This document shows positions 8,708 through 17,155 of a DNA stretch of 58,636 bases, piece by piece. The stretch is from Armatimonadota bacterium (lineage in GTDB: Bacteria > Armatimonadota > Armatimonadia > Armatimonadales > Capsulimonadaceae). The stretch is taken from assembly GCA_019239955.1 (NCBI GenBank), contig JAFAZD010000110.1:1-58636 (forward strand), read 5' to 3'. Made by a program: the position numbers and the translations under genes. Within the stretch, counting starts at the first letter, position 1; each line of letters opens with the position of its first letter. Below the pieces are notes generated by a model. The model had not been told where the DNA came from. It saw only the letters and a program-made list of their open reading frames with translations, and did no database searches.

Positions 8708-8713
8708 TACAAT
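8708..8713 (+). promoter_or_regulatory. Putative -10 box, leaderless phosphoesterase mRNA
   Basis: TACAAT ends 7 nt before ATG 8721. A transcript starting at the usual distance would begin at or next to the start codon. No Shine-Dalgarno sequence is visible. No good -35 box was found. Confidence 0.4.
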
Positions 8714-8720
8714 GACTGCC

Positions 8721-9395
8721 ATGCGACGAGTCTGGGCCATCGCCGACACCCACCTGTCGTTCGCCCGGCCCAAGCCCATGGATGTGTTCGGGGAGCACTG
8801 GCGCGACCACCCTGCGCGGATCGAGGCCGCATGCCGGGCGGTGATTGCGCCGGAGGACCTGCTGCTAATGCCGGGCGACCTGTCCTGGGCCCTGCGGCGC
8901 GCCGAGGCCGAACCCGACCTGGCATGGCTGGCGGCGCTGCCGGGAATCAAGGTGCTGGCCAAGGGCAACCACGACTACTGGTGGGACTCGGACCGGCCAT
9001 TGAATTCCCCCGGCCTGCACGACACGCCGTTCGTGTCGGACGATGGCTGGGTCGGGGTGGCCGGGACGCGCGGCTGGTACGCGCCGTCCGGGGAGATGGC
9101 GGCTGCGGAGCGGGCGCAGTGCGAGAAGATCATCGCGCGCGAGATCGGCCGACTGGAGCGGCGTCTGGAGGCGATCCGGGACTGCCCGCACAAGTTCGCG
9201 CTGATCCACTACCCCCCATTGGAGGCATTCGCGCCGCTCCTGAAGGCGCACGGCGTCGGGACGGTGCTGTACGGGCACCTGCACCTGGACGGCGGCGAAA
9301 GCCCCCTGCCGGAGCGGTGGCACGGCCTGCGCGCGCTGTGCGTCGCCTGTGACCGCCTGCTCTTCCGGCCCCGCCTGGTGGCGACATTGGGATGA
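8721..9395 (+). CDS. Calcineurin-like metallophosphoesterase
   Basis: A 224-residue predicted phosphohydrolase with the full metal-binding set: IADTHLSF (D-x-H), PGDLSWAL (GD), KGNHDYWWDS (GNHD), LIHYPP and YGHLHLDGG (GHLH). It belongs to the COG1768-like cytoplasmic phosphohydrolases, whose substrate is unknown. I use the second ATG (8721) because the first (8712) overlaps the likely -10 box. The 440 upstream codons of the 669-aa ORF-track entry are antisense to glcE and are not coding. It precedes floA on the same strand. Confidence 0.85.
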   Translation: MRRVWAIADTHLSFARPKPMDVFGEHWRDHPARIEAACRAVIAPEDLLLMPGDLSWALRRAEAEPDLAWLAALPGIKVLAKGNHDYWWDSDRPLNSPGLHDTPFVSDDGWVGVAGTRGWYAPSGEMAAAERAQCEKIIAREIGRLERRLEAIRDCPHKFALIHYPPLEAFAPLLKAHGVGTVLYGHLHLDGGESPLPERWHGLRALCVACDRLLFRPRLVATLG

Positions 9396-9485
9396 CCCTC
9401 GGTGCGCCGCTTTTCGCAGGAAGCCGGCAATTATGCTATACTATCAGTAGAATTTGCCGCTTCTCCCCACCGGAGGTTTTTCATC

Positions 9486-10499
9486 ATGCCGCAACTTGTG
9501 ATCACGACCGTGATCGTCATTGTCGCCTTGATCGTCATCTCGCTGTTCTTCCAGTTCGTGCCGATCGGCCTCTGGATCACCTCCGTTTCCGCCGGAGTCA
9601 GCGGAGTCACTCCGGGTACGCTGTTCGGGATGCGGCTGCGGCGCGTGCCGCAGGATCGGGTCGTGCTGCCGCTGATCGCGGCCAGCAAGGCCGGCATCAA
9701 CGTCAACGCCAACCAGTTGGAGACGCACTACCTGGCGGGGGGGAACGTGGACCGGGTGGTCAACGCGCTCATCAGCGCGCACCGGGCGCAAATTCCCCTC
9801 ACCTTCGAGAAGGCGGCGGCCATTGACCTGGCGGGGCGCAACGTGCTGGAGGCCGTCCAGATGTCCGTCAACCCGAAGGTGATCGAGACGCCCAACGTCG
9901 CCGGGGTCGCCAGGAACGGGGTGGAGATGAAGGCGTTCGCGCGCGTCACCGTGCGGGCCAACATTGACCAGTTCGTCGGCGGGGCGGGCGAGCAGACCGT
10001 GCTGGCGCGCGTCGGCGAGGGCATCGTCACCACCATCGGCTCGGCCAACACGCATCTGGAAGTGATGGAAAAGCCGGACGCCATCTCCAAGACCGTGCTG
10101 GCCAAGGGATTGGACGCGGGAACGGCCTTTGAGATTCTGTCCATCGACATTGCGGACGTGGTGGTCGGGCAGAACATCGGCGCGCGGCTGCAGACGGACC
10201 AGGCCGAGGCGGACAAGCGGATCGCGCAGGCCAAGGCCGAGGAGCGGCGCGTGATGGCGGTCGCCCGCGAGCAGGAGATGAAGGCCTACACGCAGGAGAT
10301 GCAGGCCAAGGTGGTCGAGTCGCAGGCGCAGGTGCCGCAGGCGCTGGCGGACGCGCTGCGGGGCGGCAACCTGGGCGTGATGGATTACTACAGCCTCCGC
10401 AACCTACAGGCGGACACGGCGATGCGCTCCGGCATCAGCCGCATGGCCGGCGGCGGCGACGACGCGGGCGCGGGCAGCCTGCCGGGGTCCGGGGTGTAG
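9486..10499 (+). CDS. floA: Flotillin-like protein FloA (YqfA family)
   Basis: Membrane scaffold protein of bacterial lipid microdomains. The 337 residues begin with a hydrophobic hairpin ([19 protein letters not shown]) and continue through an SPFH-like region ([19 protein letters not shown]) into an Ala/Glu-rich coiled coil ([17 protein letters not shown]). It ends in a Gly-rich tail, as in Bacillus FloA. ATG 9486 has GGAGG 9 nt upstream. A small single-pass membrane protein follows 53 bp downstream and is probably co-transcribed. Confidence 0.93.
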   Translation: MPQLVITTVIVIVALIVISLFFQFVPIGLWITSVSAGVSGVTPGTLFGMRLRRVPQDRVVLPLIAASKAGINVNANQLETHYLAGGNVDRVVNALISAHRAQIPLTFEKAAAIDLAGRNVLEAVQMSVNPKVIETPNVAGVARNGVEMKAFARVTVRANIDQFVGGAGEQTVLARVGEGIVTTIGSANTHLEVMEKPDAISKTVLAKGLDAGTAFEILSIDIADVVVGQNIGARLQTDQAEADKRIAQAKAEERRVMAVAREQEMKAYTQEMQAKVVESQAQVPQALADALRGGNLGVMDYYSLRNLQADTAMRSGISRMAGGGDDAGAGSLPGSGV

Positions 10500-10552
10500 G
10501 CGGGGGAACAAGCGATCAGTGCCGGTCGTCCAACGCCCGGCTGTGAACGATC

Positions 10553-11014
10553 ATGCAGGGATTGGAATTCCTAGTCTTCGCGCTGGTGGTGCTGTTTTAC
10601 ATCATCCGCGCGATCTATCAGGGGATCAAGCGTCTGTCCGCGGCGGCACGCAAAGCCTTCGGGGCGGCCGGCCTGACGCCGATGGAGCAGCGGACGGCGG
10701 CGCGGCAGGTGCAAGGGCCAAGTCCGCGCCCGGAGGTGCGCCCGCGCCGGCCTGAGTTCGGGGGGCCGGCGGTGACGGGCCGGGCGGACAGCGCCCAGTT
10801 CCGGGCGCAGATGGCCCAGATCGAGGCGCAGGAGTCGCCTGGTCTGTCGGACGACGCGAGGCCCGCCGGTGCGGACGGCGGGAACGCCCCGCCTTTCGCT
10901 GCGCCCTTGTTCGCCAGCGGGGACGACCTCGTTCGGGCGGTGATTCTGCAAGAGATATTTGCCAGGCCGCTGTCGCAGCGGCGGCGCCCCACCGGGCTGC
11001 CGCCGGCCTCGTAA
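10553..11014 (+). CDS. Small single-pass membrane protein downstream of floA
   Basis: A 153-residue protein of unknown function. One N-terminal transmembrane helix (FLVFALVVLFYIIRAIY) is followed by a basic stretch, a long Pro/Arg/Ala-rich disordered middle, and a short C-terminal amphipathic motif (DLVRAVILQEIFARPLSQRR). Its place directly after floA and before a terminator suggests a partner of the flotillin domain. That is inference from context only. I know of no family assignment. Confidence 0.7.
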   Translation: MQGLEFLVFALVVLFYIIRAIYQGIKRLSAAARKAFGAAGLTPMEQRTAARQVQGPSPRPEVRPRRPEFGGPAVTGRADSAQFRAQMAQIEAQESPGLSDDARPAGADGGNAPPFAAPLFASGDDLVRAVILQEIFARPLSQRRRPTGLPPAS

Positions 11015-11031
11015 GAAAACCGGCCTTTTTT
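11002..11031 (+). terminator. Rho-independent terminator of the floA unit
   Basis: GCCGG pairs with CCGGC across a 13-nt loop that contains the stop codon, followed by six T. The stem is short (5 bp). Confidence 0.5.
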
Positions 11032-11127
11032 GCTTTCATTTCCCCGATTCATCTGGAATAATACTGGTTTTCCGCTGTTTTCCCACAAATTCGGTGGGTT
11101 AATCACGTCAACCAGCGAGAGTTTGGG

Positions 11128-11133
11128 TATACT
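11128..11133 (+). promoter_or_regulatory. Putative -10 box of the Crp/Fnr gene
   Basis: TATACT about 70 nt before the start. It implies a 5' UTR of about 65 nt containing AGGAAGGG. The -35 is not convincing. Confidence 0.35.
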
Positions 11134-11203
11134 CCGTCAGTAAGCAAGCGTGCTAACGTAAAATTAACAGGAAGGGCAGCACATCGCTGCATTGAGATGA
11201 GGA

Positions 11204-11920
11204 ATGCAATCGAACTCATTGCAATCTATTTTCGCGCAGGTGCCGAGCCTGCGCAGCCTGCCGGATGAGGCGCGGCGTCGGCTGGAACGGGCCGCCGAGC
11301 AGCGGCAGTACCGTCGCCGCCAGGTGATTCATTTTGCGGACCAGCCGGGGGATTATGTTTACCTCCTTTGCAGCGGCCGGGTCAAGATCTCGCGGGTGTC
11401 GGAGCAGGGGCGCGAGGTGACGCTGTATCTGGTGGAACCCGGCCAGCTGTTCGGCGAGGCGGCTCTGTCCGGTGCGGGCGAGCCGTATGGCGTGATGGCG
11501 GAGACGCAGGACGAGTCGCTCGTCTGCGCCTTCCGCCGGTCGGACTTCCTGGAGGCCTTCCATCCAATGCCGCAGGCGGTCATGGAATTACTTAAGGTGG
11601 TCAACGACCGCCGCGCGACGGCGGAGTCGAAGATCGCCGATCTGGTGTTTCTGGACGTGCCCAAGCGGCTGGCAAAGCTGCTGCTGCGGCTGTACGACCG
11701 GGCGAATGGCGAGGCCGGCAACGGGCTGATTTCGTCCAAATTCACGCACCAGGAGCTGGCGAACATGATCGGCAGCACACGGGAGACGACCACGCTCGTC
11801 CTGAATGAGTTCAAGCGCCGGGGCAGCATTGATTTCGCGGGGCGCAGGATCGTGATCCGCCGCCGGTCCGACCTGGAATCGCTGCTGAACCGCGAAACCG
11901 GCGAGAGCATGGCCGCGTGA
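11204..11920 (+). CDS. Crp/Fnr-family transcriptional regulator
   Basis: A 238-residue DNA-binding regulator. The N-terminal cyclic-nucleotide-type beta roll includes GDYVYLLCSGRVKISR and PGQLFGEAALSG. A long dimerisation helix follows, then a C-terminal winged helix FTHQELANMIGSTRETTTLVLNEF with the classic Crp/Fnr recognition helix. There is no N-terminal cysteine cluster, so it is not an FNR-type Fe-S sensor. Whether it binds cAMP cannot be told. It stands alone between the flo unit and the histidine phosphatase. Confidence 0.93.
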   Translation: MQSNSLQSIFAQVPSLRSLPDEARRRLERAAEQRQYRRRQVIHFADQPGDYVYLLCSGRVKISRVSEQGREVTLYLVEPGQLFGEAALSGAGEPYGVMAETQDESLVCAFRRSDFLEAFHPMPQAVMELLKVVNDRRATAESKIADLVFLDVPKRLAKLLLRLYDRANGEAGNGLISSKFTHQELANMIGSTRETTTLVLNEFKRRGSIDFAGRRIVIRRRSDLESLLNRETGESMAA

Positions 11921-11928
11921 GCGCCACC

Positions 11929-11955
11929 GTAGGGGTGAGCCTTGTGTCCACCCCT
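11929..11955. repeat. GTAGGGG-type short hairpin repeat
   Basis: GTAGGGGTGAGCCTTGTGT followed by CCACCCCT. It is a dispersed hairpin of the same family as those at 1747, 17170-17240 and 40640. It lies just after the Crp gene and has no T tract. Confidence 0.5.
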
Positions 11956-11979
11956 TCCGCGCCTATGTGCCCGTCCGGG

Positions 11980-11985
11980 TATAAT
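11980..11985 (+). promoter_or_regulatory. Perfect -10 box, leaderless histidine phosphatase mRNA
   Basis: TATAAT ends 8 nt before ATG 11994. Transcription would begin at about the start codon. No Shine-Dalgarno sequence is seen. Confidence 0.5.
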
Positions 11986-11993
11986 CAGCCGGC

Positions 11994-12638
11994 ATGGAAC
12001 TCATTCTGGTCCGACACGGGCAGTCGGAGTACAACATCGGGCTGACACTGAATCTGGACAGTGCGCTGACACCGCTGGGGCGGGCGCAGGCGGAGCGGAC
12101 GGCGCGGCGGCTGATGGACGAGGGGCTGACCTTAGCCTATGCATCGCCGCTGCGTCGAACGCTGGAGACCATCCGTCCGATCTGCGCGGCCTGCCGGCTG
12201 CGGGCGGAAGTGTCCGCCGACGTCTGCGAGTTCTTTTCCAAGGATAACCTCGGCTATCACAGTTTTCAGGGCCTCAGCCCCAAGCAGATTGAGCGTGAAT
12301 TCCCCTTCGCCTACTTTGCCGACACCTTCCCCCGCGACCTGGTCTGGTGGCCGCAGCAGCTGGAGGACGGCGCGATGCTGTCGGCGCGGGCGGAGCGGGT
12401 CCGCGACGTGCTGCTGCGCCGGTACGCGGCGACCGACCATCGGACGCTGATCGTCTCCCACGCCGACACCGTCGGGCGGCTGATGGAGGCCTTCCTGCGC
12501 GTCTCCCCCTACCCCGAAAACCCGTCCTGGGTGGACAACTGCGCCGTGACGCGCCTGCACTGTCCCTCGGACATGGCCCAGCCGGCGACACTCCTCTACG
12601 CCAACGACACATCCCACCTGGCCGACCTGGAGGCCTGA
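11994..12638 (+). CDS. Histidine phosphatase (phosphoglycerate mutase-like)
   Basis: A 214-residue member of the two-histidine phosphatase superfamily. The phosphate pocket motif LVRHGQSEYN at the N-terminus holds the phospho-accepting His. The second catalytic His is in LIVSHADTVGRLM. The substrate is not predictable: members act on sugar phosphates, cobalamin precursors or phosphoproteins. Its stop overlaps the tlyA start (TGATG), so the two are translationally coupled. Confidence 0.88.
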   Translation: MELILVRHGQSEYNIGLTLNLDSALTPLGRAQAERTARRLMDEGLTLAYASPLRRTLETIRPICAACRLRAEVSADVCEFFSKDNLGYHSFQGLSPKQIEREFPFAYFADTFPRDLVWWPQQLEDGAMLSARAERVRDVLLRRYAATDHRTLIVSHADTVGRLMEAFLRVSPYPENPSWVDNCAVTRLHCPSDMAQPATLLYANDTSHLADLEA

Positions 12639-13483
12639 TGCCCATCGAGCGTCTGGACCGGGCGCTGGCGACGCGGGGGCTGGCGCGCAGCCGCACGGAG
12701 GCGCAGGCATTGATCCTCGCCGGTCAGGTGCGGGTGGACGGCCGGCCCGCCGAGAAGGCCGGTCAGAAAGTCACGGACGGGGCCGCGCTGTCGGTGGAGG
12801 GGGAGCGCCTGCCCTACGTCTCGCGCGGCGGCCTTAAACTGGCGGCGGCGCTGGACGCCTTCGGCGTCCCGGTCGCGGGTAGGATGGCGCTGGACGTGGG
12901 GGCCTCGACCGGCGGCTTCACGGACTGCCTGTTGCAGGGCGGGGCGGCGCGCGTGGCGGCCCTGGACGCCGGGCACGGGCAGATGGCCCCGGAAATCGCC
13001 GCCGATTCGCGCGTCCAGTCGCGCGAGGGCGTCAACGCTCGCTCCCTGTCCCCCGCCGACTTTGACGCCCCCTTTGATCTGGTCGTCGCCGACCTCTCCT
13101 TCATCTCCCTGACCCTGGTGCTGCCCGCGCTCGCCCCGCTGCTGCGGCCCGATGGCGACATGATCCTCCTGGTCAAGCCGCAGTTCGAGGTCGGGCAGGG
13201 CGGCGTGGGCAAGGGCGGCGTTGTCCGCGACCCATCGCTTCGGGAGGGGGCCGTCCGCCGCGTCTCCGAGGCCGCCGCCACGCTGGGGCTGGCAACGCGG
13301 GGCCGCATCAGCAGCCCGATCAAAGGCGGCGACGGCAACGAGGAATACCTGCTGTGGCTACAATCGCGTCCCGAAGGGGTCATCGGGGACGTGGCCGAGG
13401 CCGAGGCGGCGCAGGAGCCAGTAGACGGGGAGGGCGAGGACCATGTTGTAGAGGGTCTCGCCGCCGACCTTGTAGAGCCATAG
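12638..13483 (+). CDS. tlyA: TlyA-family rRNA 2'-O-methyltransferase / hemolysin-like
   Basis: An N-terminal S4 RNA-binding domain (LDRALATRGLARSRTEAQALI) is followed by an FtsJ-like Rossmann methyltransferase with LDVGASTGGFTDCLLQGGA (SAM site), VVADLSFISL and LLVKPQFEVG. Known TlyA proteins 2'-O-methylate rRNA. The conserved C-terminal strand GNEEYLLWL is present. After it runs a tail of about 40 acidic residues that is antisense to mreD, so the two convergent genes overlap by 126 nt. Length is 281 residues from ATG 12638. Confidence 0.92.
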   Translation: MPIERLDRALATRGLARSRTEAQALILAGQVRVDGRPAEKAGQKVTDGAALSVEGERLPYVSRGGLKLAAALDAFGVPVAGRMALDVGASTGGFTDCLLQGGAARVAALDAGHGQMAPEIAADSRVQSREGVNARSLSPADFDAPFDLVVADLSFISLTLVLPALAPLLRPDGDMILLVKPQFEVGQGGVGKGGVVRDPSLREGAVRRVSEAAATLGLATRGRISSPIKGGDGNEEYLLWLQSRPEGVIGDVAEAEAAQEPVDGEGEDHVVEGLAADLVEP

Positions 13484-13873
13484 GCGGAACGGGTGGCGGG
13501 CGATGCCGGGGGCCATCAGGACGTAGACGACCTCGGCGGTCAGCGTGGTCGCCAGCACGGCCAGGGGCGGGACCAGCGGGCTGTCGCGGATCAGGAAGCG
13601 CTGCAAGAATCCGGCCAGCGCGCCCGCCAGCGTCCGGCTGGCTAGGAAGGTGCCGAAGGTGGCGGGGATTAAAGCCGCGGTGAGCAGGCCGGCCCAGAGG
13701 CCCAGGAACGTGCCCCGACCGCCGCCCAGGAGCGTGGCCGCGCAGCCCAGCGTCACCAGCACGAAGTCCGGCTGCGCCCAGCGCAGGTGAACGGCGTGCG
13801 CCGCCCGGCCCTGTAGGCCGGCGGCCAGCAGGAGGGCGAGTATGCCCCAGGCCAGGGGACGCAGCGCGGTCAT
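13358..13873 (-). CDS. mreD: Rod-shape determining protein MreD
   Basis: A 171-residue integral membrane protein of the elongasome with about five hydrophobic segments (LAWGILALLLAAGL, FVLVTLGCAATLL, LGLWAGLLTAALI, PLAVLATTLTAEVVYVL, MVLALPVYWLLRR). It is recognised mainly by position after mreC and by its hydropathy. The start ATG 13873 overlaps the mreC stop by 4 nt. Its 3' end overlaps tlyA on the opposite strand. Confidence 0.88.
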   Translation of the reverse strand: MTALRPLAWGILALLLAAGLQGRAAHAVHLRWAQPDFVLVTLGCAATLLGGGRGTFLGLWAGLLTAALIPATFGTFLASRTLAGALAGFLQRFLIRDSPLVPPLAVLATTLTAEVVYVLMAPGIARHPFRLWLYKVGGETLYNMVLALPVYWLLRRLGLGHVPDDPFGTRL

Positions 13874-14715
13874 GGCGCCAGGAAGGCCTCTTCCAGATGG
13901 TCAAAGTCCACGGCCGGGCGGAGGGCGGCGGTCTTGACGGAGCGTGTCCGGTCCGACGAGACGGAGACCACGACGCCGAGGAGCAGGCCCTTGGGGAACA
14001 CCGTCCCCAGCCCCGACGTGACGACCCGGTCGCCGGGGCGCACGTCGGCGTCAATGCGCGGGAAGGTCAGCAGCAGGTGGCCCGCGCGGTCGCCCTGACA
14101 GATGCCGATGCGCGGCGTCCCTTTCTTGAGCGGCTGGCCGGGGCGCACGATTTCGGCCCCGGCGGAACTGCCGGTGTCGGTGAGCAGCAGGACGCTGCAC
14201 GCGCGCGGAGAGACGTCCAGTACCTGGCCGACCAACGCGCCGTCGGGAGACAGCACGATCTGCTGGGGGCGGACGCCGTCGCGTCCGCCCCGACCGAGAA
14301 TCAGGGTGTCGGTCTGGGGGGTGGGCTTGAGGGCGATGACCTCGGCGGCCAGCAGGCGGCGCGGGGAGCGCCTCTCGAAGCCGAGCAGGCGTCGCAGGCG
14401 GTCGTTCTCGGCCTGGGCCGCCATCAGCGCCGTGTTCTGAGCCTGCAGCGTCTCCGCCTCGGCCTGCAGCCGGGCGTTCTCGCGGGCCAGGCGCGGCCCC
14501 TGCGCCAGCGCCGTGACGTGCCCCTGCCACCACTGGCCCACCCCGAACAGCAGAGATTGCGTCGGCACCAGGGCGGCGTCGCGCACCACGCCGACGACGG
14601 GGTCGGCGCGGCCCGTGTGCGTCCGCTGCCGGTGCAGGGCCGTCAGGCCGGCGCACAGCAGCAGCGCCGCCGCCAGCCCCTGCCACTCCCTCCTCCCGCG
14701 CGCGCGATGCATCAT
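13870..14715 (-). CDS. mreC: Rod-shape determining protein MreC
   Basis: Bitopic scaffold of the cell-wall elongation complex, 281 residues. A short cytoplasmic N-terminus and one transmembrane helix (GLAAALLLCAGLTALH) lead to a coiled coil (ARENARLQAEAETLQAQNT) and the MreC beta-domain. The latter carries GRGGRDGVRPQQIVLSPDGALVGQV and DADVRPGDRVVTSGLGTVFPKGL, which are hallmark segments. It sits 16 nt after mreB and overlaps mreD. Confidence 0.94.
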   Translation of the reverse strand: MMHRARGRREWQGLAAALLLCAGLTALHRQRTHTGRADPVVGVVRDAALVPTQSLLFGVGQWWQGHVTALAQGPRLARENARLQAEAETLQAQNTALMAAQAENDRLRRLLGFERRSPRRLLAAEVIALKPTPQTDTLILGRGGRDGVRPQQIVLSPDGALVGQVLDVSPRACSVLLLTDTGSSAGAEIVRPGQPLKKGTPRIGICQGDRAGHLLLTFPRIDADVRPGDRVVTSGLGTVFPKGLLLGVVVSVSSDRTRSVKTAALRPAVDFDHLEEAFLAP

Positions 14716-14731
14716 CTTGGCCCCCGATCCC

Positions 14732-15799
14732 TCACCGGCCCGACAGCAGGAAGCCGTCGCCGTTGCTCTCCTCGCGGCGCAGGGACGGGTTGCGGTGGAT
14801 CATCTCCAGGTACTTGCCCGTGCCCAGCACGACGCAGGAGAGCGGGTCGGGCGCGATGTGGACGGGCATCCCGGTCTCCCGGCAGATCAGCCGGTCCAGG
14901 CCGCGCAGCAGCGCCCCCCCGCCGGCCAGCACGATGCCGTGGTCCATGATGTCGGCGGCGAGCTCGGGCGGCGTGTCCTCCAGGGTCTCCTTGACGGTCT
15001 CCACGATCGCGCCGACGGGCTCGCTGATGGCCTCCCGAATCTCGCAGGACGAGACGACGGCGGAGCGGGGCAGCCCGGAGACCAGGTCGCGCCCGCGCAG
15101 CTCCAGGGTCAGCTCCTCCCCCAGCGGGTAGGCCGAGCCGATGCTGATCTTGCAGTCCTCGGCGGTGCGGTCGCCGATGAACAGACTGAAGGCCTGGCGG
15201 ACGTAGGAGACGATGGCCTCGTCAATTTCGTCGCCCGCCACCCGGATGGAGCGGGCGGCGACGATGCCGCCCAGAGAAATGACGGCCACCTCGGACGTGC
15301 CGCCGCCGATGTCCACGATCATGGAGCCGACCGGCTCCTCGACGGGCAGCCCGGCCCCGATGGCGGCGGCGAACGGCTCCTCGATGGTGAAGGCCTCCTT
15401 GGCCCCCGCCTTCTTGGCGGCCTCGATGACGGCCATCTTCTCGACCTCGGTGATGCCCGAGGGAATGCCGACGACGACCGTGGGGTGGACGAACCCCTTG
15501 CGCCGGTGGACCTTCTCGATGAAGTAGCGCATCATGCGCTCGGTCTGGTCGAAGTCGGCGATGACGCCGTCTTTGAGGGGGCGGATGGCGACGATGGAGC
15601 CGGGGGTGCGCCCCAGCATCCGCTTGGCCTCCTCGCCGACGCTGAGGACCTCGTTGGTCTGCTTCTTGATGGCGACCACGCTCGGCTCGCGCAGCAGGAT
15701 GCCGCGCCCCTGGACGTGGACCAGGGTGTTGGCCGTGCCCAGGTCAATGCCCATGTCGCGGGAGAAATGGCCGAAGTAGCGCCGGAGAAAATTAAACAT
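14732..15799 (-). CDS. mreB: Rod-shape determining actin homologue MreB
   Basis: Cytoplasmic actin-like ATPase that guides lateral wall synthesis. Phosphate-1 motif [12 protein letters not shown], phosphate-2 [17 protein letters not shown] and adenosine motif [16 protein letters not shown] are all present, and the N-terminal FNFLRRYF amphipathic helix can bind membrane. I use ATG 15799 (355 residues). The ORF-track start at 15904 lies upstream of the likely promoter. Bicistronic mreC and mreD follow. Confidence 0.96.
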   Translation of the reverse strand: MFNFLRRYFGHFSRDMGIDLGTANTLVHVQGRGILLREPSVVAIKKQTNEVLSVGEEAKRMLGRTPGSIVAIRPLKDGVIADFDQTERMMRYFIEKVHRRKGFVHPTVVVGIPSGITEVEKMAVIEAAKKAGAKEAFTIEEPFAAAIGAGLPVEEPVGSMIVDIGGGTSEVAVISLGGIVAARSIRVAGDEIDEAIVSYVRQAFSLFIGDRTAEDCKISIGSAYPLGEELTLELRGRDLVSGLPRSAVVSSCEIREAISEPVGAIVETVKETLEDTPPELAADIMDHGIVLAGGGALLRGLDRLICRETGMPVHIAPDPLSCVVLGTGKYLEMIHRNPSLRREESNGDGFLLSGR

Positions 15800-15868
15800 G
15801 AATGAGGACGGGTCTCCTGATCCGGGCAGCGCGCCCACAAGGATGTCTGCTACGGACGCACCGCCTCT

Positions 15869-15874
15869 ATTATA
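15869..15874 (-). promoter_or_regulatory. Extended -10 promoter of mreBCD
   Basis: On the minus strand TGCTATAAT (extended -10) lies about 70 nt before the mreB ATG. AGGAG is present in the leader 12 nt before the ATG. No strong -35 was seen, as is usual for extended -10 promoters. Confidence 0.5.
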
Positions 15875-15918
15875 GCACAAATGCCGGCGGCCCGCCATTG
15901 CCATTTGTCCACGCTCCG

Positions 15919-15946
15919 TTTACACATTCCCCCTAGCGGGTATGCT
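15919..15946 (+). promoter_or_regulatory. Sigma70-type promoter of the Ala-rich protein gene
   Basis: TTTACA, 16-nt spacer, TATGCT. The 5' UTR is about 20 nt and includes a strong GGAGGAG site 7 nt before ATG 15975. Confidence 0.5.
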
Positions 15947-15974
15947 CTTTGTACCTATCGGGAGGAGTTCAAAC

Positions 15975-17045
15975 ATGGCTGCCCAGCGAGTGTATGCGCT
16001 GTTTCAGGACGTGGCCGATGCCGAGCGGGCCATCGGCGCTTTGGAGGATCACGGCGTCCCGCGCGCCAACGTTGGCGTCGCCGCCCGCCGACCCGCCGAG
16101 GGCGACGAGGCCGCCCGCGTCCGCGAGGGTTTCACCCGTGTCACCGACCGCCAGGACGAGCGCCTGGGCCAGCCGGTGGCCGCGTATGAGCCCCAGCCCG
16201 GCACCCTGCCGCCGCCGGCCCTGGCCCCCACCGCCGCGCCCGCGTCCAGCGTGGACACGCCGCAGAACGTGGAGGCGGTCGGCAAGGAGGGCCTCACCAC
16301 CACGACGCCGCAGGACGCCGCCGCCGGGGCCGCCGTGGGAACCGGGGTCGGCCTGGTCACGGGCCTGCTCGCGGCGGCCGCCGCCCTGACCATTCCCGGC
16401 CTGGGGCTGGTCCTGGCCGGCGGCGCGCTGGCCGCCGCCGCCGGGGCCGCCGTCGGCACCACGGTCGCCGGCGCGGCCGTCGGCGGCGTGGTCGGCTACC
16501 TGCGCGACATGGGGATGCCGGAGCAGGCCGCCTCCCGCTACGCCGACCGCATCGCCGAGGGCGACTACCTGGTCACCGCGCTCATTGACTCGGCGCAGTA
16601 CGACGACGTCAAGCGCCTGCTGCTCAAGTACAACGCCGCCGGGGTGGACGTCGATGTCCTCGCCGCCGGGGAGGCGATCACCGAGGCGCGCGGGGCCGAC
16701 CCGGCCATCGCCGAGGAGCTGCGCCAGCCGCCCGTCCGGCCGATGACTGCCGCCGAGGCCGCCGCCGCCGGCGAGCTGAACCCGCCCGCCCCCTCCAACA
16801 CGGTCCTCACGCCCGCCCCTGCCGACACCGTTGTCACCGCGCCCCCTGCCGGCCCGCGCATCGTCACCGAGGCCCTGGACGGCACGCCCCTCATTCCCGC
16901 CCAGGTCGTGGACACCCCGGCGGAAACACCCGTGACGGTCCCGGTCGGGCGCACGCCCGACGAGGAGGCCGCGCACCAGGAGCGCCTCCGCCAAGTCGAG
17001 CAGGCCCGCATCGAACGCGCCCGTCAGGGCGAGTCGCCGTCCTAA
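15975..17045 (+). CDS. Ala/Gly-rich membrane-inserting stress-type protein
   Basis: A 356-residue protein of unknown function. The N-terminal 40 residues (VYALFQDVADAERAIGALEDHGV) resemble the ferredoxin-like fold of general-stress/heat-induced YflT-like domains. A Gly/Ala hydrophobic hairpin follows (TGLLAAAAALTIPGLGLVLAGG, then AAAAGAAVGTTVAGAAVGG), then a second ferredoxin-like half (GDYLVTALIDSAQYDDVKRLL) and a Pro/Thr-rich tail. The layout matches low-temperature- or stress-induced proteins of many high-GC bacteria. It has its own promoter and strong ribosome site. Confidence 0.75.
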   Translation: MAAQRVYALFQDVADAERAIGALEDHGVPRANVGVAARRPAEGDEAARVREGFTRVTDRQDERLGQPVAAYEPQPGTLPPPALAPTAAPASSVDTPQNVEAVGKEGLTTTTPQDAAAGAAVGTGVGLVTGLLAAAAALTIPGLGLVLAGGALAAAAGAAVGTTVAGAAVGGVVGYLRDMGMPEQAASRYADRIAEGDYLVTALIDSAQYDDVKRLLLKYNAAGVDVDVLAAGEAITEARGADPAIAEELRQPPVRPMTAAEAAAAGELNPPAPSNTVLTPAPADTVVTAPPAGPRIVTEALDGTPLIPAQVVDTPAETPVTVPVGRTPDEEAAHQERLRQVEQARIERARQGESPS

Positions 17046-17051
17046 TGATCT

Positions 17052-17082
17052 GGCAGGGGCGGCCCGTCGGGTCGCCCCTGCC
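17052..17082. repeat. Hairpin after the Ala-rich gene
   Basis: GGCAGGGGCG and CGCCCCTGCC form a 10-bp stem just after the stop. It is of the GTAGGGGC hairpin family and may act as a transcript end, but there is no T tract. Confidence 0.5.
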
Positions 17083-17111
17083 GATCCTGTGCCTGTCTCC
17101 ATATAATGCAC

Positions 17112-17136
17112 AAAAAGGGCACGGTGCTCCGTGCCC
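17112..17136 (-). terminator. Rho-independent terminator of the tRNA-Glu transcript
   Basis: On the minus strand GGGCACGG-AGCA-CCGTGCCC is followed by TTTTT: an 8-bp perfect stem with a tetraloop. It lies 128 nt beyond the tRNA 3' end, with a MITE-like element in between. Confidence 0.75.
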
Positions 17137-17155
17137 TGGATAACAAAACATCTAT

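Noticed and set aside
7386-8711. Upstream 440 codons of the 669-aa phosphoesterase ORF
   Set aside because: Antisense to glcE. The phosphoesterase fold begins at MRRVWAIADTHLSF, with a -10 box just before it.
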